Below are positions 45,070-53,563 of a stretch of DNA of 59,269 bases, in pieces. Position 1 is the first letter of the stretch, and every line of letters begins with the position of its first letter. Made by a program: the position numbers and the translations under genes. The stretch is taken from contig NZ_JWJE02000024.1 of the NCBI RefSeq assembly GCF_000812025.2, positions 1 through 59,269 of the forward strand. Reading direction: 5' to 3'. The stretch comes from Bacillus thermotolerans. GTDB lineage: Bacteria; Bacillota; Bacilli; Bacillales; Domibacillaceae. Under the pieces are notes generated by a model. It was given only the letters and a program-made list of their open reading frames with translations, searched no databases and was not told the origin of the DNA.

Positions 45070-45435
45070 ATGGCACGTGTAGCAGGTGTTGATATTCCAC
45101 GCGACAAGCGCGTTGTTATTTCATTAACTTATATCTACGGAATCGGCAGTTCAACTGCTAAGAAAATTCTTGCGGAAGCTGGTGTTTCTGAAGACACTCG
45201 TGTACGCGATTTAACAGAAGACGAATTAAACACAATTCGTGATATCATCGACAAACTAAAAGTTGAAGGGGATCTTCGTCGTGAAATTTCCCTTAACATT
45301 AAGCGTCTGATGGAAATTGGTTCTTACCGTGGTATCCGCCATCGTCGTGGTTTACCAGTTCGCGGACAAAATACGAAGAACAATGCTCGTACTCGTAAAG
45401 GTCCTCGTAAAACAGTAGCTAACAAGAAAAAATAA
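45070..45435 (+). CDS. rpsM: Ribosomal protein uS13
   Basis: 121 aa; 30S head bridge to the 50S. Begins [16 protein letters not shown]-terminal [19 protein letters not shown] contacts P-site tRNA. RBS AAAGGAGGTG. Confidence 0.97.
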   Translation: MARVAGVDIPRDKRVVISLTYIYGIGSSTAKKILAEAGVSEDTRVRDLTEDELNTIRDIIDKLKVEGDLRREISLNIKRLMEIGSYRGIRHRRGLPVRGQNTKNNARTRKGPRKTVANKKK

Positions 45436-45442
45436 TTGGTAA

Positions 45443-45850
<408 letters not shown>

Positions 45851-45851
45851 T

Positions 45852-45920
45852 TTTCCTGTATAATCATTATATCTATGGCAATAATGGGTATAATTGAATG
45901 TTGCGTTCATTTACAGGAAA
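45852..45920 (+). promoter_or_regulatory. Candidate three-way-junction leader RNA before rpoA
   Basis: In the 172-bp rpsK-rpoA gap, a 9-bp perfect stem TTTCCTGTA (45852-45860) / TACAGGAAA (45912-45920) encloses two further hairpins: CATTAT/ATAATG (45865-45870 / 45881-45886) and TGAATG/CGTTCA (45895-45900 / 45904-45909, loop TTG, one G-T pair). TATAAT-like hexamers also occur here, but without a good -35. Possible cis-regulatory RNA for rpoA-rplQ. Confidence 0.45.
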
Positions 45921-46022
45921 GTAAACCAGTTGTGGTAAAAATCGGGAACGTAAACATGGGGGAATTTCGGTTGAAGGATTTCTTCAAACGGAGTTTCGAC
46001 GTATTGAAGGAGGGATAGTTGA

Positions 46023-46967
46023 ATGATCGAAATTGAAAAGCCAAAAATTGAAACGGTTGAGATCAGCGACGAGGCCAATTATGGAAAATTCGTCGTGGAA
46101 CCACTTGAGCGTGGGTATGGTACAACTTTGGGTAACTCCTTGCGTCGTATATTATTATCCTCACTTCCAGGTGCTGCTGTTACTTCTATCCAAATCGACG
46201 GAGTGCTGCATGAGTTCTCAACAGTCGAGGGTGTCGTAGAAGACGTAACATCTATCATCTTAAACATTAAAAAACTTGCTCTTAAAATCTACTCAGATGA
46301 AGAGAAGACAATGGAGATAGATGTACAGGGAAGTGGTGCTGTTACAGCAGCGGATATTACGCATGACAGTGACGTAGAAATTCTTAACCCTGATTTGCAT
46401 ATTGCTACTTTAGGAGAGAATGCACACTTCCGCATGCGCCTGACTGCTCAGCGAGGAAGAGGTTACAATCCAGCTGATCAAAACAAAAAGGAAGATCATC
46501 CAATTGGTGTCATTCCAGTTGACTCCATCTACACTCCGGTTGCCCGTGTAAACTATCAAGTGGAAAAAACACGCGTAGGGCAGGTTTCAAATTTTGACAA
46601 GCTCTCGTTGGATGTGTGGACTGACGGCAGTATCGGCCCGAAAGAAGCAGTTTCTTTAGGGGCAAAGATTCTAACTGAACACTTAAATATCTTCGTTGGT
46701 TTAACAGACGAAGCTCAAAATGCTGAAATTATGGTTGAGAAGGAAGAAGACCAAAAAGAGAAAGTTTTAGAGATGACAATCGAAGAGCTTGATCTATCTG
46801 TCCGTTCTTATAACTGCTTGAAGCGTGCCGGCATTAATACAGTGCAGGAGCTTGCTAACAAGTCAGAAGAAGACATGATGAAGGTCCGGAACCTTGGCCG
46901 TAAATCACTTGAAGAAGTGAAAGCAAAGCTGGATGAGCTTGGTTTAGGCCTGAAAAAAGAAGATTAA
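46023..46967 (+). CDS. rpoA: RNA polymerase alpha subunit
   Basis: 314 aa. N-terminal dimerisation/assembly domain ([32 protein letters not shown]), an acidic linker (~230-245) and the C-terminal DNA/activator-binding domain ([28 protein letters not shown]). GGAGGGATAG precedes ATG 46023. Confidence 0.97.
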   Translation: MIEIEKPKIETVEISDEANYGKFVVEPLERGYGTTLGNSLRRILLSSLPGAAVTSIQIDGVLHEFSTVEGVVEDVTSIILNIKKLALKIYSDEEKTMEIDVQGSGAVTAADITHDSDVEILNPDLHIATLGENAHFRMRLTAQRGRGYNPADQNKKEDHPIGVIPVDSIYTPVARVNYQVEKTRVGQVSNFDKLSLDVWTDGSIGPKEAVSLGAKILTEHLNIFVGLTDEAQNAEIMVEKEEDQKEKVLEMTIEELDLSVRSYNCLKRAGINTVQELANKSEEDMMKVRNLGRKSLEEVKAKLDELGLGLKKED

Positions 46968-47007
46968 TTACAAATAAAAGCAGAATTCAACAAAGGAGGG
47001 TATCTTC

Positions 47008-47403
47008 ATGGCTTACAGAAAGCTAGGACGTACAAGCGCTCAGCGCAAAGCTTTGTTGCGTGACTTAACAACTGATTTAATCATCAGTGAGCGTGTTGAA
47101 ACAACTGAAGCCCGTGCGAAAGAGCTTCGCTCAGTTGTGGAAAAAATGATTACACTTGGTAAACGTGGTGACTTGCATGCACGCCGTCAAGCTGCAGCAT
47201 TCCTTCGTAACGAAGTGGCTTCAACTATTGAAGTAGAAACAGAAGACGGAAAGAAAAAAGAGAAACCAGTTTATGCACTGCAAAAGCTTTTCTCTGATGT
47301 GGCTCCTCGTTACAGCGAGCGCCAAGGCGGTTACACACGCATCATGAAAATCGGTCCTCGTCGTGGTGACGGTGCACCAATGGTTATTATTGAACTCGTT
47401 TAA
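47008..47403 (+). CDS. rplQ: Ribosomal protein bL17
   Basis: 131 aa, about 11 residues longer than B. subtilis L17: a charged insertion ([16 protein letters not shown]) stands where B. subtilis has a short NEENNQD-type loop. [18 protein letters not shown] and [18 protein letters not shown] are diagnostic. Last gene of the ribosomal supercluster, followed by a terminator. Confidence 0.96.
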   Translation: MAYRKLGRTSAQRKALLRDLTTDLIISERVETTEARAKELRSVVEKMITLGKRGDLHARRQAAAFLRNEVASTIEVETEDGKKKEKPVYALQKLFSDVAPRYSERQGGYTRIMKIGPRRGDGAPMVIIELV

Positions 47404-47422
47404 TTTTCAGTAAAACCACAAC

Positions 47423-47466
47423 AAGGGCAGAACCTTCCTCGTACGGCTGTGTTTTGCCCTTTTTTA
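47423..47466 (+). terminator. Intrinsic terminator after rplQ
   Basis: Stem AAGGGCA (47423-47429) / TGCCCTT (47455-47461), extended by G-T pairs, 25-nt loop, with a T-run to 47466. Confidence 0.78.
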
Positions 47467-47547
47467 CTAACTTTCGCTGAAGACTGAATAATTTGAAGCT
47501 TGAGTGTTACGATGAGCACTGTCAGATAGGTGACTCGTCTAGCTCAT

Positions 47548-47635
47548 GCACCCCTTCCGCTCTTAATTAAATGTAAGAGACCGCATTGCCGGCAGAAGAG
47601 CTTTTCTTCTTTGGACAGGGGTGCGGGCTTTTTTT
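47548..47635 (+). ncRNA. Structured terminator-bearing RNA upstream of ecfA1
   Basis: Closing stem GCACCCCT (47548-47555) / AGGGGTGC (47617-47624) with GGGC and seven T after it. Inside are three small hairpins: CTCTTA/TAAGAG (47560-47579), CCG/CGG (47581-47592) and AGAAGA/TCTTCT (47594-47610). It looks like a multibranched leader ending in a terminator, placed 58 nt before ecfA1. I do not recognise the class. It could be a regulatory leader of the ECF transporter genes or an unusually elaborate terminator. Confidence 0.55.
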
Positions 47636-47692
47636 GTATATGGAACTTTAAGCGAAGGAATTACTTTGAGAGATGAAGAGAGAGGGAAGTTT

Positions 47693-48532
47693 ATGAAAGA
47701 GCCTATCATTTCGATTCGCCATGTTTACTTCCGTTACCCAGAGCAGCAGAGCGATGCCCTGCATGACATTTCTTTAGACGTCGCCCAAGGCGAGTGGCTG
47801 GCTATTGTTGGTCATAACGGTTCAGGTAAATCCACCCTTGCCAAAATGCTGAACGGTCTACATTACCCGAGAGAAGGGGAAGTAATGATCAGCGGTTTTC
47901 CTTTAAAAGAGGAGTATGTATGGGAGATACGCAGGCGTCTTGGTATGGTCTTTCAAAATCCTGATAATCAATTTGTTGGTACGACTGTTCAGGATGATGT
48001 GGCTTTTGGGTTAGAAAATAATGGAGTGCCTCATGACATTATGGTGAGGCGAGTCGAAGAATCACTTCAGCGGGTAGGAATGCTCGATTTTCTGAATCAA
48101 GAGCCGCACCATCTATCTGGCGGGCAAAAACAACGCGTGGCTATCGCAGGAGTGATCGCACTGCAGCCAGATATCATTCTTTTAGACGAGGCAACCTCCA
48201 TGCTCGACCCGCTTGGAAGAGAAGAAGTGCTTTCAACTGTTCGTGAGCTTAAGGAGGAACAAAAGCTAACGGTGATTTCCATTACACATGATTTAGAGGA
48301 AGCTGCCCGTGCTGATCGCATTATCGTGCTGAACCAGGGAAGCGTGTACCATGAGGGAACACCGGATGATATTTTTCAAATGAATAAGGAGCTTATTCAA
48401 CTAGGCCTGGATGTTCCTTTCCCAATTAAGTTGGGTGAGGCACTTAGGCGGCAGGGGTTTGACATTCAGGGCGGCCATTTAACAGAAGAAGAGCTGGTGA
48501 GAGAGTTATGGACATCCAACTTCAAGAAGTAG
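47693..48532 (+). CDS. ecfA1: ECF transporter ATPase EcfA1
   Basis: 279-aa ABC ATPase of the energy-coupling-factor module that powers uptake of vitamins through interchangeable S components. Walker A GHNGSGKST (~40), Q-loop QNPDNQ, signature LSGGQKQ, Walker B IILLDEAT. ATG 47693 follows AGAGGGA and gives MKEPIISIRHVYFRYP; the in-frame extension to 47621 runs through the terminator and is rejected. Overlaps ecfA2 by 25 bp. Confidence 0.95.
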   Translation: MKEPIISIRHVYFRYPEQQSDALHDISLDVAQGEWLAIVGHNGSGKSTLAKMLNGLHYPREGEVMISGFPLKEEYVWEIRRRLGMVFQNPDNQFVGTTVQDDVAFGLENNGVPHDIMVRRVEESLQRVGMLDFLNQEPHHLSGGQKQRVAIAGVIALQPDIILLDEATSMLDPLGREEVLSTVRELKEEQKLTVISITHDLEEAARADRIIVLNQGSVYHEGTPDDIFQMNKELIQLGLDVPFPIKLGEALRRQGFDIQGGHLTEEELVRELWTSNFKK

Positions 48533-49377
48533 AATACCGTTATGCAGCCGGTACACCATTTGAGCGCCTAGCATTAAAAGACGTGAGTTTCACGATTCCA
48601 GAAGGTCGTTTTGTCGCTATTATCGGCCATACCGGTTCGGGAAAGTCGACGATCATTCAGCATTTAAATGCACTGCTTCGTCCGACAAAGGGCAAAGTCG
48701 TTATAGGCGGCCGGGTAGTTTCAGCAGATAAAAAAGAGAAAAACTTAAAAGAGATTCGGAAAAAGGTAGGTATTGTGTTTCAGTTCCCGGAACATCAACT
48801 CTTTGAAGAAACAGTAGAGAAAGACATTATGTATGGTCCAATGAACTTTGGAGTGTCAGAAGAGGAAGCAAGAGACCGAGCTCGGGGATTAATTGAGAAG
48901 GTTGGTCTTCCGGACAGTGTCCTAGAAAAGTCTCCATTCGACCTCTCAGGCGGACAAATGCGGCGTGTGGCTATTGCCGGTGTATTGGCTATGGAGCCGG
49001 ATGTGCTGGTCCTTGATGAGCCGACAGCTGGATTAGATCCACGTGGCCGAAAAGAGATAATGGACATGTTTTACGCCTTGCATAAAGAAAAAGGGCTCTC
49101 TACTGTCCTGGTGACACATAGCATGGAAGACGCGGCTTTCTATGCGGATGATATGGTCGTGATGCATAAGGGGAGCGTATGCATGCAAGGAACACCACGG
49201 GAGCTCTTTTCACGGCCTGAGGAGCTGGCTTCTTATGGGCTCAGTGTACCAGAAGTGATTCGCTTCCAGCAGAAATTCGAAGAGCTCTCAGGCATGAAGC
49301 TGGCCAGGCCTTGTTTAACCATCGAGGAGCTGGCAGAGGAGCTGTCGCGCTTAAGGGATTGGGGTGGCGGATCATGA
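48508..49377 (+). CDS. ecfA2: ECF transporter ATPase EcfA2
   Basis: 289-aa ABC ATPase, heterodimer partner of EcfA1. Walker A GHTGSGKST, Q-loop QFPEHQ, signature LSGGQMR, Walker B VLVLDEPTAGLDP. Starts inside ecfA1 and overlaps ecfT (ATGA), so the three genes are co-translated. Confidence 0.95.
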   Translation: MDIQLQEVEYRYAAGTPFERLALKDVSFTIPEGRFVAIIGHTGSGKSTIIQHLNALLRPTKGKVVIGGRVVSADKKEKNLKEIRKKVGIVFQFPEHQLFEETVEKDIMYGPMNFGVSEEEARDRARGLIEKVGLPDSVLEKSPFDLSGGQMRRVAIAGVLAMEPDVLVLDEPTAGLDPRGRKEIMDMFYALHKEKGLSTVLVTHSMEDAAFYADDMVVMHKGSVCMQGTPRELFSRPEELASYGLSVPEVIRFQQKFEELSGMKLARPCLTIEELAEELSRLRDWGGGS

Positions 49378-50171
49378 TGGAAAAAATGATCTTCGGCCGC
49401 TACTTGCCGCTGGAGTCTCCTATACATCAGTTAGATCCAAGGGCTAAGCTTCTCTTTACGTTTGGCTTCGTTGTGGTGGTATTCTTGGCGAATAATGTGG
49501 TCACCTATGCTACACTTGCGGCCTTTACTCTTATGCTTGTGTACTTGTCCAAGATCAACCTCCGTTTTTTGCTGTCAGGATTGAGGCCGGTTATTTGGCT
49601 AATTGCTTTTACGTTCCTGCTTCATATCTTTCTCACAAGGGAAGGGGATGTATTAGTAAAGGTTGGGTTTTTAGAAATCTATGAAGGCGGTCTGAGGCAG
49701 GGGGTTTTTATTTCTCTTCGCTTTTTACTGCTCATTCTCGTAACCTCTTTATTAACACTGACTACCTCACCAATATCAATTACAGATGGCCTAGAGACGT
49801 TGCTGCAGCCATTTAAGAAGCTGAAGCTTCCCGTACATGAGCTGGCTTTAATGATGTCTATTTCCCTTCGGTTCATCCCCACGCTGATGGATGAAACCGA
49901 TAAGATCATAAAAGCACAGGCAGCCAGAGGAGCGGACTTTTCAAGCGGTCCTATCAAGGAAAGAGTCAAAGCGGTGGTTCCGCTGCTTATTCCATTGTTC
50001 GTGAGTGCCTTTAAACGGGCAGAAGAGCTGGCGATTGCTATGGAAGCAAGGGGCTACCGCGGCGGAGAAGGACGCACAAAATACCGGCTTCTTCATTGGC
50101 GATGGAAGGATACAGTGGCTGTTTGTCTGCTTCTTCTCTTGGCTGTGGTACTTTGGAGGCTGAGAAGCTGA
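49374..50171 (+). CDS. ecfT: ECF transporter transmembrane protein EcfT
   Basis: 265 aa; membrane scaffold linking EcfA1A2 to S components. Several hydrophobic helices (around 30-60, 70-90, 110-130, 240-262) and two Ala-Arg-Gly-type coupling motifs (AQAARGADF and MEARGYRGG) that dock on the ATPases. ATG 49374 overlaps the ecfA2 stop. Overlaps truA (TGATG). Confidence 0.94.
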   Translation: MMEKMIFGRYLPLESPIHQLDPRAKLLFTFGFVVVVFLANNVVTYATLAAFTLMLVYLSKINLRFLLSGLRPVIWLIAFTFLLHIFLTREGDVLVKVGFLEIYEGGLRQGVFISLRFLLLILVTSLLTLTTSPISITDGLETLLQPFKKLKLPVHELALMMSISLRFIPTLMDETDKIIKAQAARGADFSSGPIKERVKAVVPLLIPLFVSAFKRAEELAIAMEARGYRGGEGRTKYRLLHWRWKDTVAVCLLLLLAVVLWRLRS

Positions 50172-50920
50172 TGGATATAAAGAGAATCAAATGCACAATT
50201 TCTTATGACGGTTCCCGGTTTGCAGGTTATCAAGTACAGCCAAACGAAAGAACGGTCCAGCAAGAACTGGAAAAGGCTCTGGCTCGGATGCACAAGGGCG
50301 AAGAGATAAGGGTCACCGCTTCAGGGCGAACGGATGCCGGTGTTCACGCGATGGGGCAGGTGATTCATTTTGATACACCGTTCTCTATACCGGAAGAGCG
50401 CTGGCCAGCAGCCTTAAATAGCCAGCTGCCTGCAGATATAGCTGTGCTGCGGGCAGAAGAGGCGTCTTCTTCTTTCCATGCGCGCTTTTCTGCTTTAGGT
50501 AAGGAGTACCGCTATAGAATCTATCAATCACCACACAGAAGCCCTTTTAAGCACACGTATGCCTGTCATTGCCCATTTGAATTGAATGCAGAGGCCATGC
50601 AGGAAGCGGGCAGAAGATTGATGGGCACCCACGACTTTACAAGCTTTTGTTCTGCTAAAACAGAGGTGGAGGATAAAGTGCGGACACTTACTAAGCTAGA
50701 AGTGATCAAGCAGGAAGAAGAAATTGAATTACGGGTAGCAGGGAGCGGTTTTCTGTATAATATGGTCCGTATTATTGCGGGCACGTTAATAGAAGCTGGA
50801 AGAGGAAGAATGTCTCCGGGAGACGTAGAACAGGCGCTAAAGGGGCGGAACAGGGCACTTGCTGGAAAAACAGCACCTGCTGAAGGGTTATACCTTTGGT
50901 CTGTAGACTATGGCAACTAA
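50171..50920 (+). CDS. truA: tRNA pseudouridine synthase A
   Basis: 249 aa; makes pseudouridine at tRNA positions 38-40. Catalytic Asp in SGRTDAGVHA (~55), KEYRYRIY and FLYNMVRIIAGTL motifs. ATG 50171 overlaps the ecfT stop; the in-frame extension from 50096 overlaps ecfT and is rejected. Confidence 0.95.
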   Translation: MDIKRIKCTISYDGSRFAGYQVQPNERTVQQELEKALARMHKGEEIRVTASGRTDAGVHAMGQVIHFDTPFSIPEERWPAALNSQLPADIAVLRAEEASSSFHARFSALGKEYRYRIYQSPHRSPFKHTYACHCPFELNAEAMQEAGRRLMGTHDFTSFCSAKTEVEDKVRTLTKLEVIKQEEEIELRVAGSGFLYNMVRIIAGTLIEAGRGRMSPGDVEQALKGRNRALAGKTAPAEGLYLWSVDYGN

Positions 50921-50940
50921 TCCGGGTGTCACATTTTTTC

Positions 50941-50969
50941 TTGACATTGACTTCCATACGTTATATCAT
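50941..50969 (+). promoter_or_regulatory. SigA promoter of rplM-rpsI
   Basis: Perfect TTGACA (50941-50946), 17-bp spacer, TATCAT (50964-50969). Shortly upstream of the L13 leader. Confidence 0.7.
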
Positions 50970-50993
50970 ATCCTATGGTATGTTATTTACCCC

Positions 50994-51021
50994 CACGATA
51001 AGCCCCGTACACTTATTCGTG
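50994..51021 (+). promoter_or_regulatory. L13 leader RNA hairpin
   Basis: Stem CACGATAAG / CTTATTCGTG with a CCCCGTACA loop, the conserved core of the L13 leader found before rplM in Bacilli, where L13 is thought to repress its own synthesis. It lies 65 nt before the rplM start. Confidence 0.85.
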
Positions 51022-51085
51022 ATTTAAATAAAATACGAACAAATTAAGAAACAAACTTATAACTATTTTAGGAGGGCAAAAACCA

Positions 51086-51520
51086 ATGCGTACGTATATG
51101 GCTAAATCAGGCGAAATCCAACGCAAATGGTACGTAATCGACGCTCAAGGTCAAACACTAGGCCGTCTTTCAAGCGAAGTTGCGTCTATTTTGCGCGGTA
51201 AACATAAACCAACATTCACACCAAACGTTGACACTGGTGACAATGTGATCATCATCAATGCAGAGAAAATCGAATTAACAGGTAATAAATTAAAAGATAA
51301 AATTTACTACCGTCACAGCATGTATCCAGGCGGTTTAAAAACACGTACAGCTAACGAAATGCGTACAAAATACCCTGAAAGAATGCTTGAGCTTGCAATT
51401 AAAGGCATGCTTCCAAAAGGTTCTTTAGGTCGTCAAATGGCGAAGAAATTGCACGTATATGCTGGTCCTGAACATAAACATCAAGCACAACAACCGGAAG
51501 TTTACGAACTTCGCGGCTAA
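51086..51520 (+). CDS. rplM: Ribosomal protein uL13
   Basis: 144 aa; early 50S assembly protein. [36 protein letters not shown] and [12 protein letters not shown] are diagnostic. RBS AGGAGGG before ATG 51086; a second ATG four codons downstream is possible but family N termini are long. Confidence 0.96.
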   Translation: MRTYMAKSGEIQRKWYVIDAQGQTLGRLSSEVASILRGKHKPTFTPNVDTGDNVIIINAEKIELTGNKLKDKIYYRHSMYPGGLKTRTANEMRTKYPERMLELAIKGMLPKGSLGRQMAKKLHVYAGPEHKHQAQQPEVYELRG

Positions 51521-51542
51521 TTATTAAGAGGAGGTTATTATC

Positions 51543-51935
51543 TTGGCACAAGTTCAATATATTGGCACTGGTCGCCGTAAGAGCTCTGTTGCTCGCGTGC
51601 GCTTAGTACCTGGAGACGGAAAAGTCATCATCAATGGACGCGATGTAGAAAGCTACATCCCATTCGAAACACTACGTACAGTAATCAAGCAGCCGCTTGT
51701 AGCAACTGAAACAGCTGGCAGCTACGATGTATACGTAAACGTAAACGGAGGCGGCTACACTGGTCAAGCAGGTGCTATCCGCCACGGTATCGCACGTGCG
51801 CTTCTTCAAGCAGATCCTGAGTATCGCCCAACTCTAAAGAGTGCTGGCTACTTAACTCGTGACGCTCGTATGAAAGAACGTAAAAAATACGGTCTTAAAG
51901 GCGCTCGTCGTGCACCTCAGTTCTCAAAACGTTAA
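51543..51935 (+). CDS. rpsI: Ribosomal protein uS9
   Basis: 130 aa. [17 protein letters not shown] start, [14 protein letters not shown], and the C-terminal [16 protein letters not shown] tail that touches P-site tRNA. TTG start 51543 behind AGGAGG. The 3' end is intact although the mobile element starts immediately after it, as expected if the integrase uses the rpsI end as attB. Confidence 0.97.
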   Translation: MAQVQYIGTGRRKSSVARVRLVPGDGKVIINGRDVESYIPFETLRTVIKQPLVATETAGSYDVYVNVNGGGYTGQAGAIRHGIARALLQADPEYRPTLKSAGYLTRDARMKERKKYGLKGARRAPQFSKR

Positions 51936-51937
51936 TA

Positions 51938-51959
51938 GAAACATTGGTATATCAATGTT
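51938..51959 (+). other. Hairpin just after rpsI
   Basis: Perfect 8-bp stem AAACATTG / CAATGTTT with loop GTATAT. A T-run (51968-51973) follows only after GCAGAGC, so termination here is uncertain. It may be the rpsI terminator region or part of the attachment site. Confidence 0.5.
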
Positions 51960-51971
51960 TGCAGAGCTTTT

Positions 51972-52003
51972 TTGGTTCAAGTTGGTTCAAATCAGCTTGA
52001 ACC
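51972..52003. repeat. Direct and inverted repeats at the element's left end
   Basis: Tandem 10-bp repeats TTGGTTCAAG (51972-51981) and TTGGTTCAAA (51982-51991), with an inverted copy CTTGAACC (51996-52003). Position between rpsI and the int stop codon suggests integrase arm-binding or core sites of attL. Confidence 0.55.
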
Positions 52004-52004
52004 C

Positions 52005-53045
52005 TTATAAAGCACTTAACAGATTTAAAGCATCGGCATCTTGCTGGTGCTTTTTTTCTGGCATTAATTCCAGATAATAATTTTGTGTAGTTTGTATGTT
52101 TATGTGTCCTAATCGTTTAGATACATATGCAATATCTATGTCTTGAGAAAATAGAAATGATGCATGAGTATCTCTCAAACCGTGAAATGTTGTTTTTTCA
52201 ATGTTTAACTTCTTCAATAACTCTGCTAATTGTTCCGACTGTTTAAAACCGCCAAAGCTGAAAATATAACCGTTCTCTTTAACAGGAATTTTACGAATGA
52301 GTTCATATACCTCTTTGTTAATAGAAACATCACGTTTTGCATTTTGTGTTTTTAATGAAGTATCATCAGAAGTAGGACTGATCGAATGTCTAACCCTTAT
52401 TCCGTATTCATAAAGACTCTCTGGGCGTATTGCTAACAGTTCTCCACGTCGCATCCCCGTTTCTAATGCAAGTAATACAAGCAAGTTAAATTCGTCTTCT
52501 GGATGCTGTAAAACGTAATTACGAAGTTTTCTAAAATCGGTGATAGATAATGCTTTATTACGTTTAGGTGGATTCTCTCCACGTGTTTTTACTAAACGAG
52601 CAAAATCATTTGCAATATAGCCACGAGCATATGCATCACGTAAAGATGTTTTAATTTTAAGAAGAACCTCATGTGTTGTTTTTCGTGAATGTGTCTTGGC
52701 ATACTCATCAATCTTCTTCTGAACAACAATATCATTTAAATCTTTTAATTGGATATCTTGAAATAAGTTTCTAATAACTCCTAAAGTACGAACATAATTT
52801 TGAAATGTTGTTTCTTTAACATCATTAATCTTTACAAGATATATCCAGTTCTCGAAGAAATCTGCAAATGTTGTTGTTCTGTGAGCGAGTTCTTTACCTT
52901 CCCCTTTCGCTAATTCCATTTCTAAAGCCCAAAGTTTAGCTTCCTTTTTTGTTGGAAAAGTTTTAGTAAGTTTTTTATGTTTTCCATGTTTGTATAAAGA
53001 GACTTGAGCTCTATATGATTTTCCTCTTTTTACAATACTAGCCAT
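52005..53045 (-). CDS. int: Tyrosine recombinase (integrase) of the IME
   Basis: 346 aa, phage/Tn916-type. An N-terminal AP2-like arm-binding domain (KRGKSYRAQVSLY), a SAM-like core-binding domain (~60-150) and the catalytic domain with Arg in ALETGMRRGE, HGLRDTHAS (H-x-x-R), LGHINIQTTQNYY (His and the nucleophilic Tyr). All catalytic residues are seen, so it should be active. ATG 53045 is placed well after AAAGGA; an in-frame ATG at 53063 precedes that site. Transcribed towards rpsI at the left end, typical of integrases whose attB is a gene 3' end. Confidence 0.93.
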   Translation of the reverse strand: MASIVKRGKSYRAQVSLYKHGKHKKLTKTFPTKKEAKLWALEMELAKGEGKELAHRTTTFADFFENWIYLVKINDVKETTFQNYVRTLGVIRNLFQDIQLKDLNDIVVQKKIDEYAKTHSRKTTHEVLLKIKTSLRDAYARGYIANDFARLVKTRGENPPKRNKALSITDFRKLRNYVLQHPEDEFNLLVLLALETGMRRGELLAIRPESLYEYGIRVRHSISPTSDDTSLKTQNAKRDVSINKEVYELIRKIPVKENGYIFSFGGFKQSEQLAELLKKLNIEKTTFHGLRDTHASFLFSQDIDIAYVSKRLGHINIQTTQNYYLELMPEKKHQQDADALNLLSAL

Positions 53046-53068
53046 ACTATCAATTCCTTTCATAAAAA

Positions 53069-53131
53069 TAGTTGATAGATGCTAGTTGAATACATCTGTA
53101 TTGTATTCTGAACCTAGCATATTATCAACTA
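53069..53131 (-). repeat. 63-bp interrupted palindrome between xis and int
   Basis: Nested arms: TAGTTGATA/TATCAACTA (outer), ATGCTAG/CTAGCAT (middle) and GAATAC/GTATTC (inner), with short mismatched joints. It fills the gap before int on the minus strand. There is no T-run. Could be a binding site for a regulator or recombination proteins, or an RNA hairpin lowering int expression. Confidence 0.6.
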
Positions 53132-53143
53132 ATCAAACAACAG

Positions 53144-53341
53144 TTAGACAGATTGTCTTTCGATAAATTCTATTAGAGATTTAATTGTGTAACGTTCATG
53201 ACGACCTATCATAAAGCGGTCTAGTTCTTCGTGTGGTCGTATATATTTATCAAATGACTTTGGGTCTATGCCTAGGAACCGAGATGCTTGTTCCCTTGTT
53301 AAAAGATACGGATAGTCCTTTGTAGCCATGGTTAAGCTCAT
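53144..53341 (-). CDS. xis: Excisionase-type DNA-binding protein
   Basis: 65 aa, with a MerR-like winged-helix pattern at the N terminus (YLLTREQASRFLGIDPKSFDKYIR) followed by GRHERYTIKSLIEFIE, as in Tn916 Xis and other small directionality factors. RBS AAAGGAG about ten bases before ATG 53341. Lies between the relaxase and int, as expected for coordinated excision and transfer. Confidence 0.82.
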   Translation of the reverse strand: MSLTMATKDYPYLLTREQASRFLGIDPKSFDKYIRPHEELDRFMIGRHERYTIKSLIEFIERQSV

Positions 53342-53361
53342 ATGGCATCATCTCCTTTATA

Positions 53362-53556
53362 CTAAAATTTATTTAGTTCTTTTAGTGCTTGTTCAGCATC
53401 ATATTTTATTTGTCCTAAAATATCTTCTGGTGTATAGTTGCTATTTTGGTAATCAGAATGATTATCCGTTTTATTAATCGTTCCTTTACCGTTCTGGAAA
53501 AAGTCTACTATTTCAACAATGTGTTGTATATGTTCTTTTAATTTTGGAAAACTCAT
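53362..53556 (-). CDS. Small hypothetical protein of the IME
   Basis: 64 aa, hydrophilic, no recognised domain and no membrane segment. The N terminus is predicted helical (KLKEHIQHIVEIVDFF) with an asparagine-rich middle and a helical C terminus (EDILGQIKYDAEQALKEL). A good ribosome site (GAAGGATG) lies before ATG 53556. It follows the relaxase by 7 bp and precedes xis by 20 bp, so it belongs to the same transcript. Function unknown. Confidence 0.6.
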   Translation of the reverse strand: MSFPKLKEHIQHIVEIVDFFQNGKGTINKTDNHSDYQNSNYTPEDILGQIKYDAEQALKELNKF

Positions 53557-53563
53557 TTAAATA

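Noticed and set aside
51931-52331. 14-bp identity GTTAATAGAAACAT at the end of rpsI (51931-51944) and inside int (52318-52331) as a possible att pair
   Set aside because: The second copy lies within the catalytic part of int and would split the gene, so it cannot be an element end. Likely chance in AT-rich sequence.
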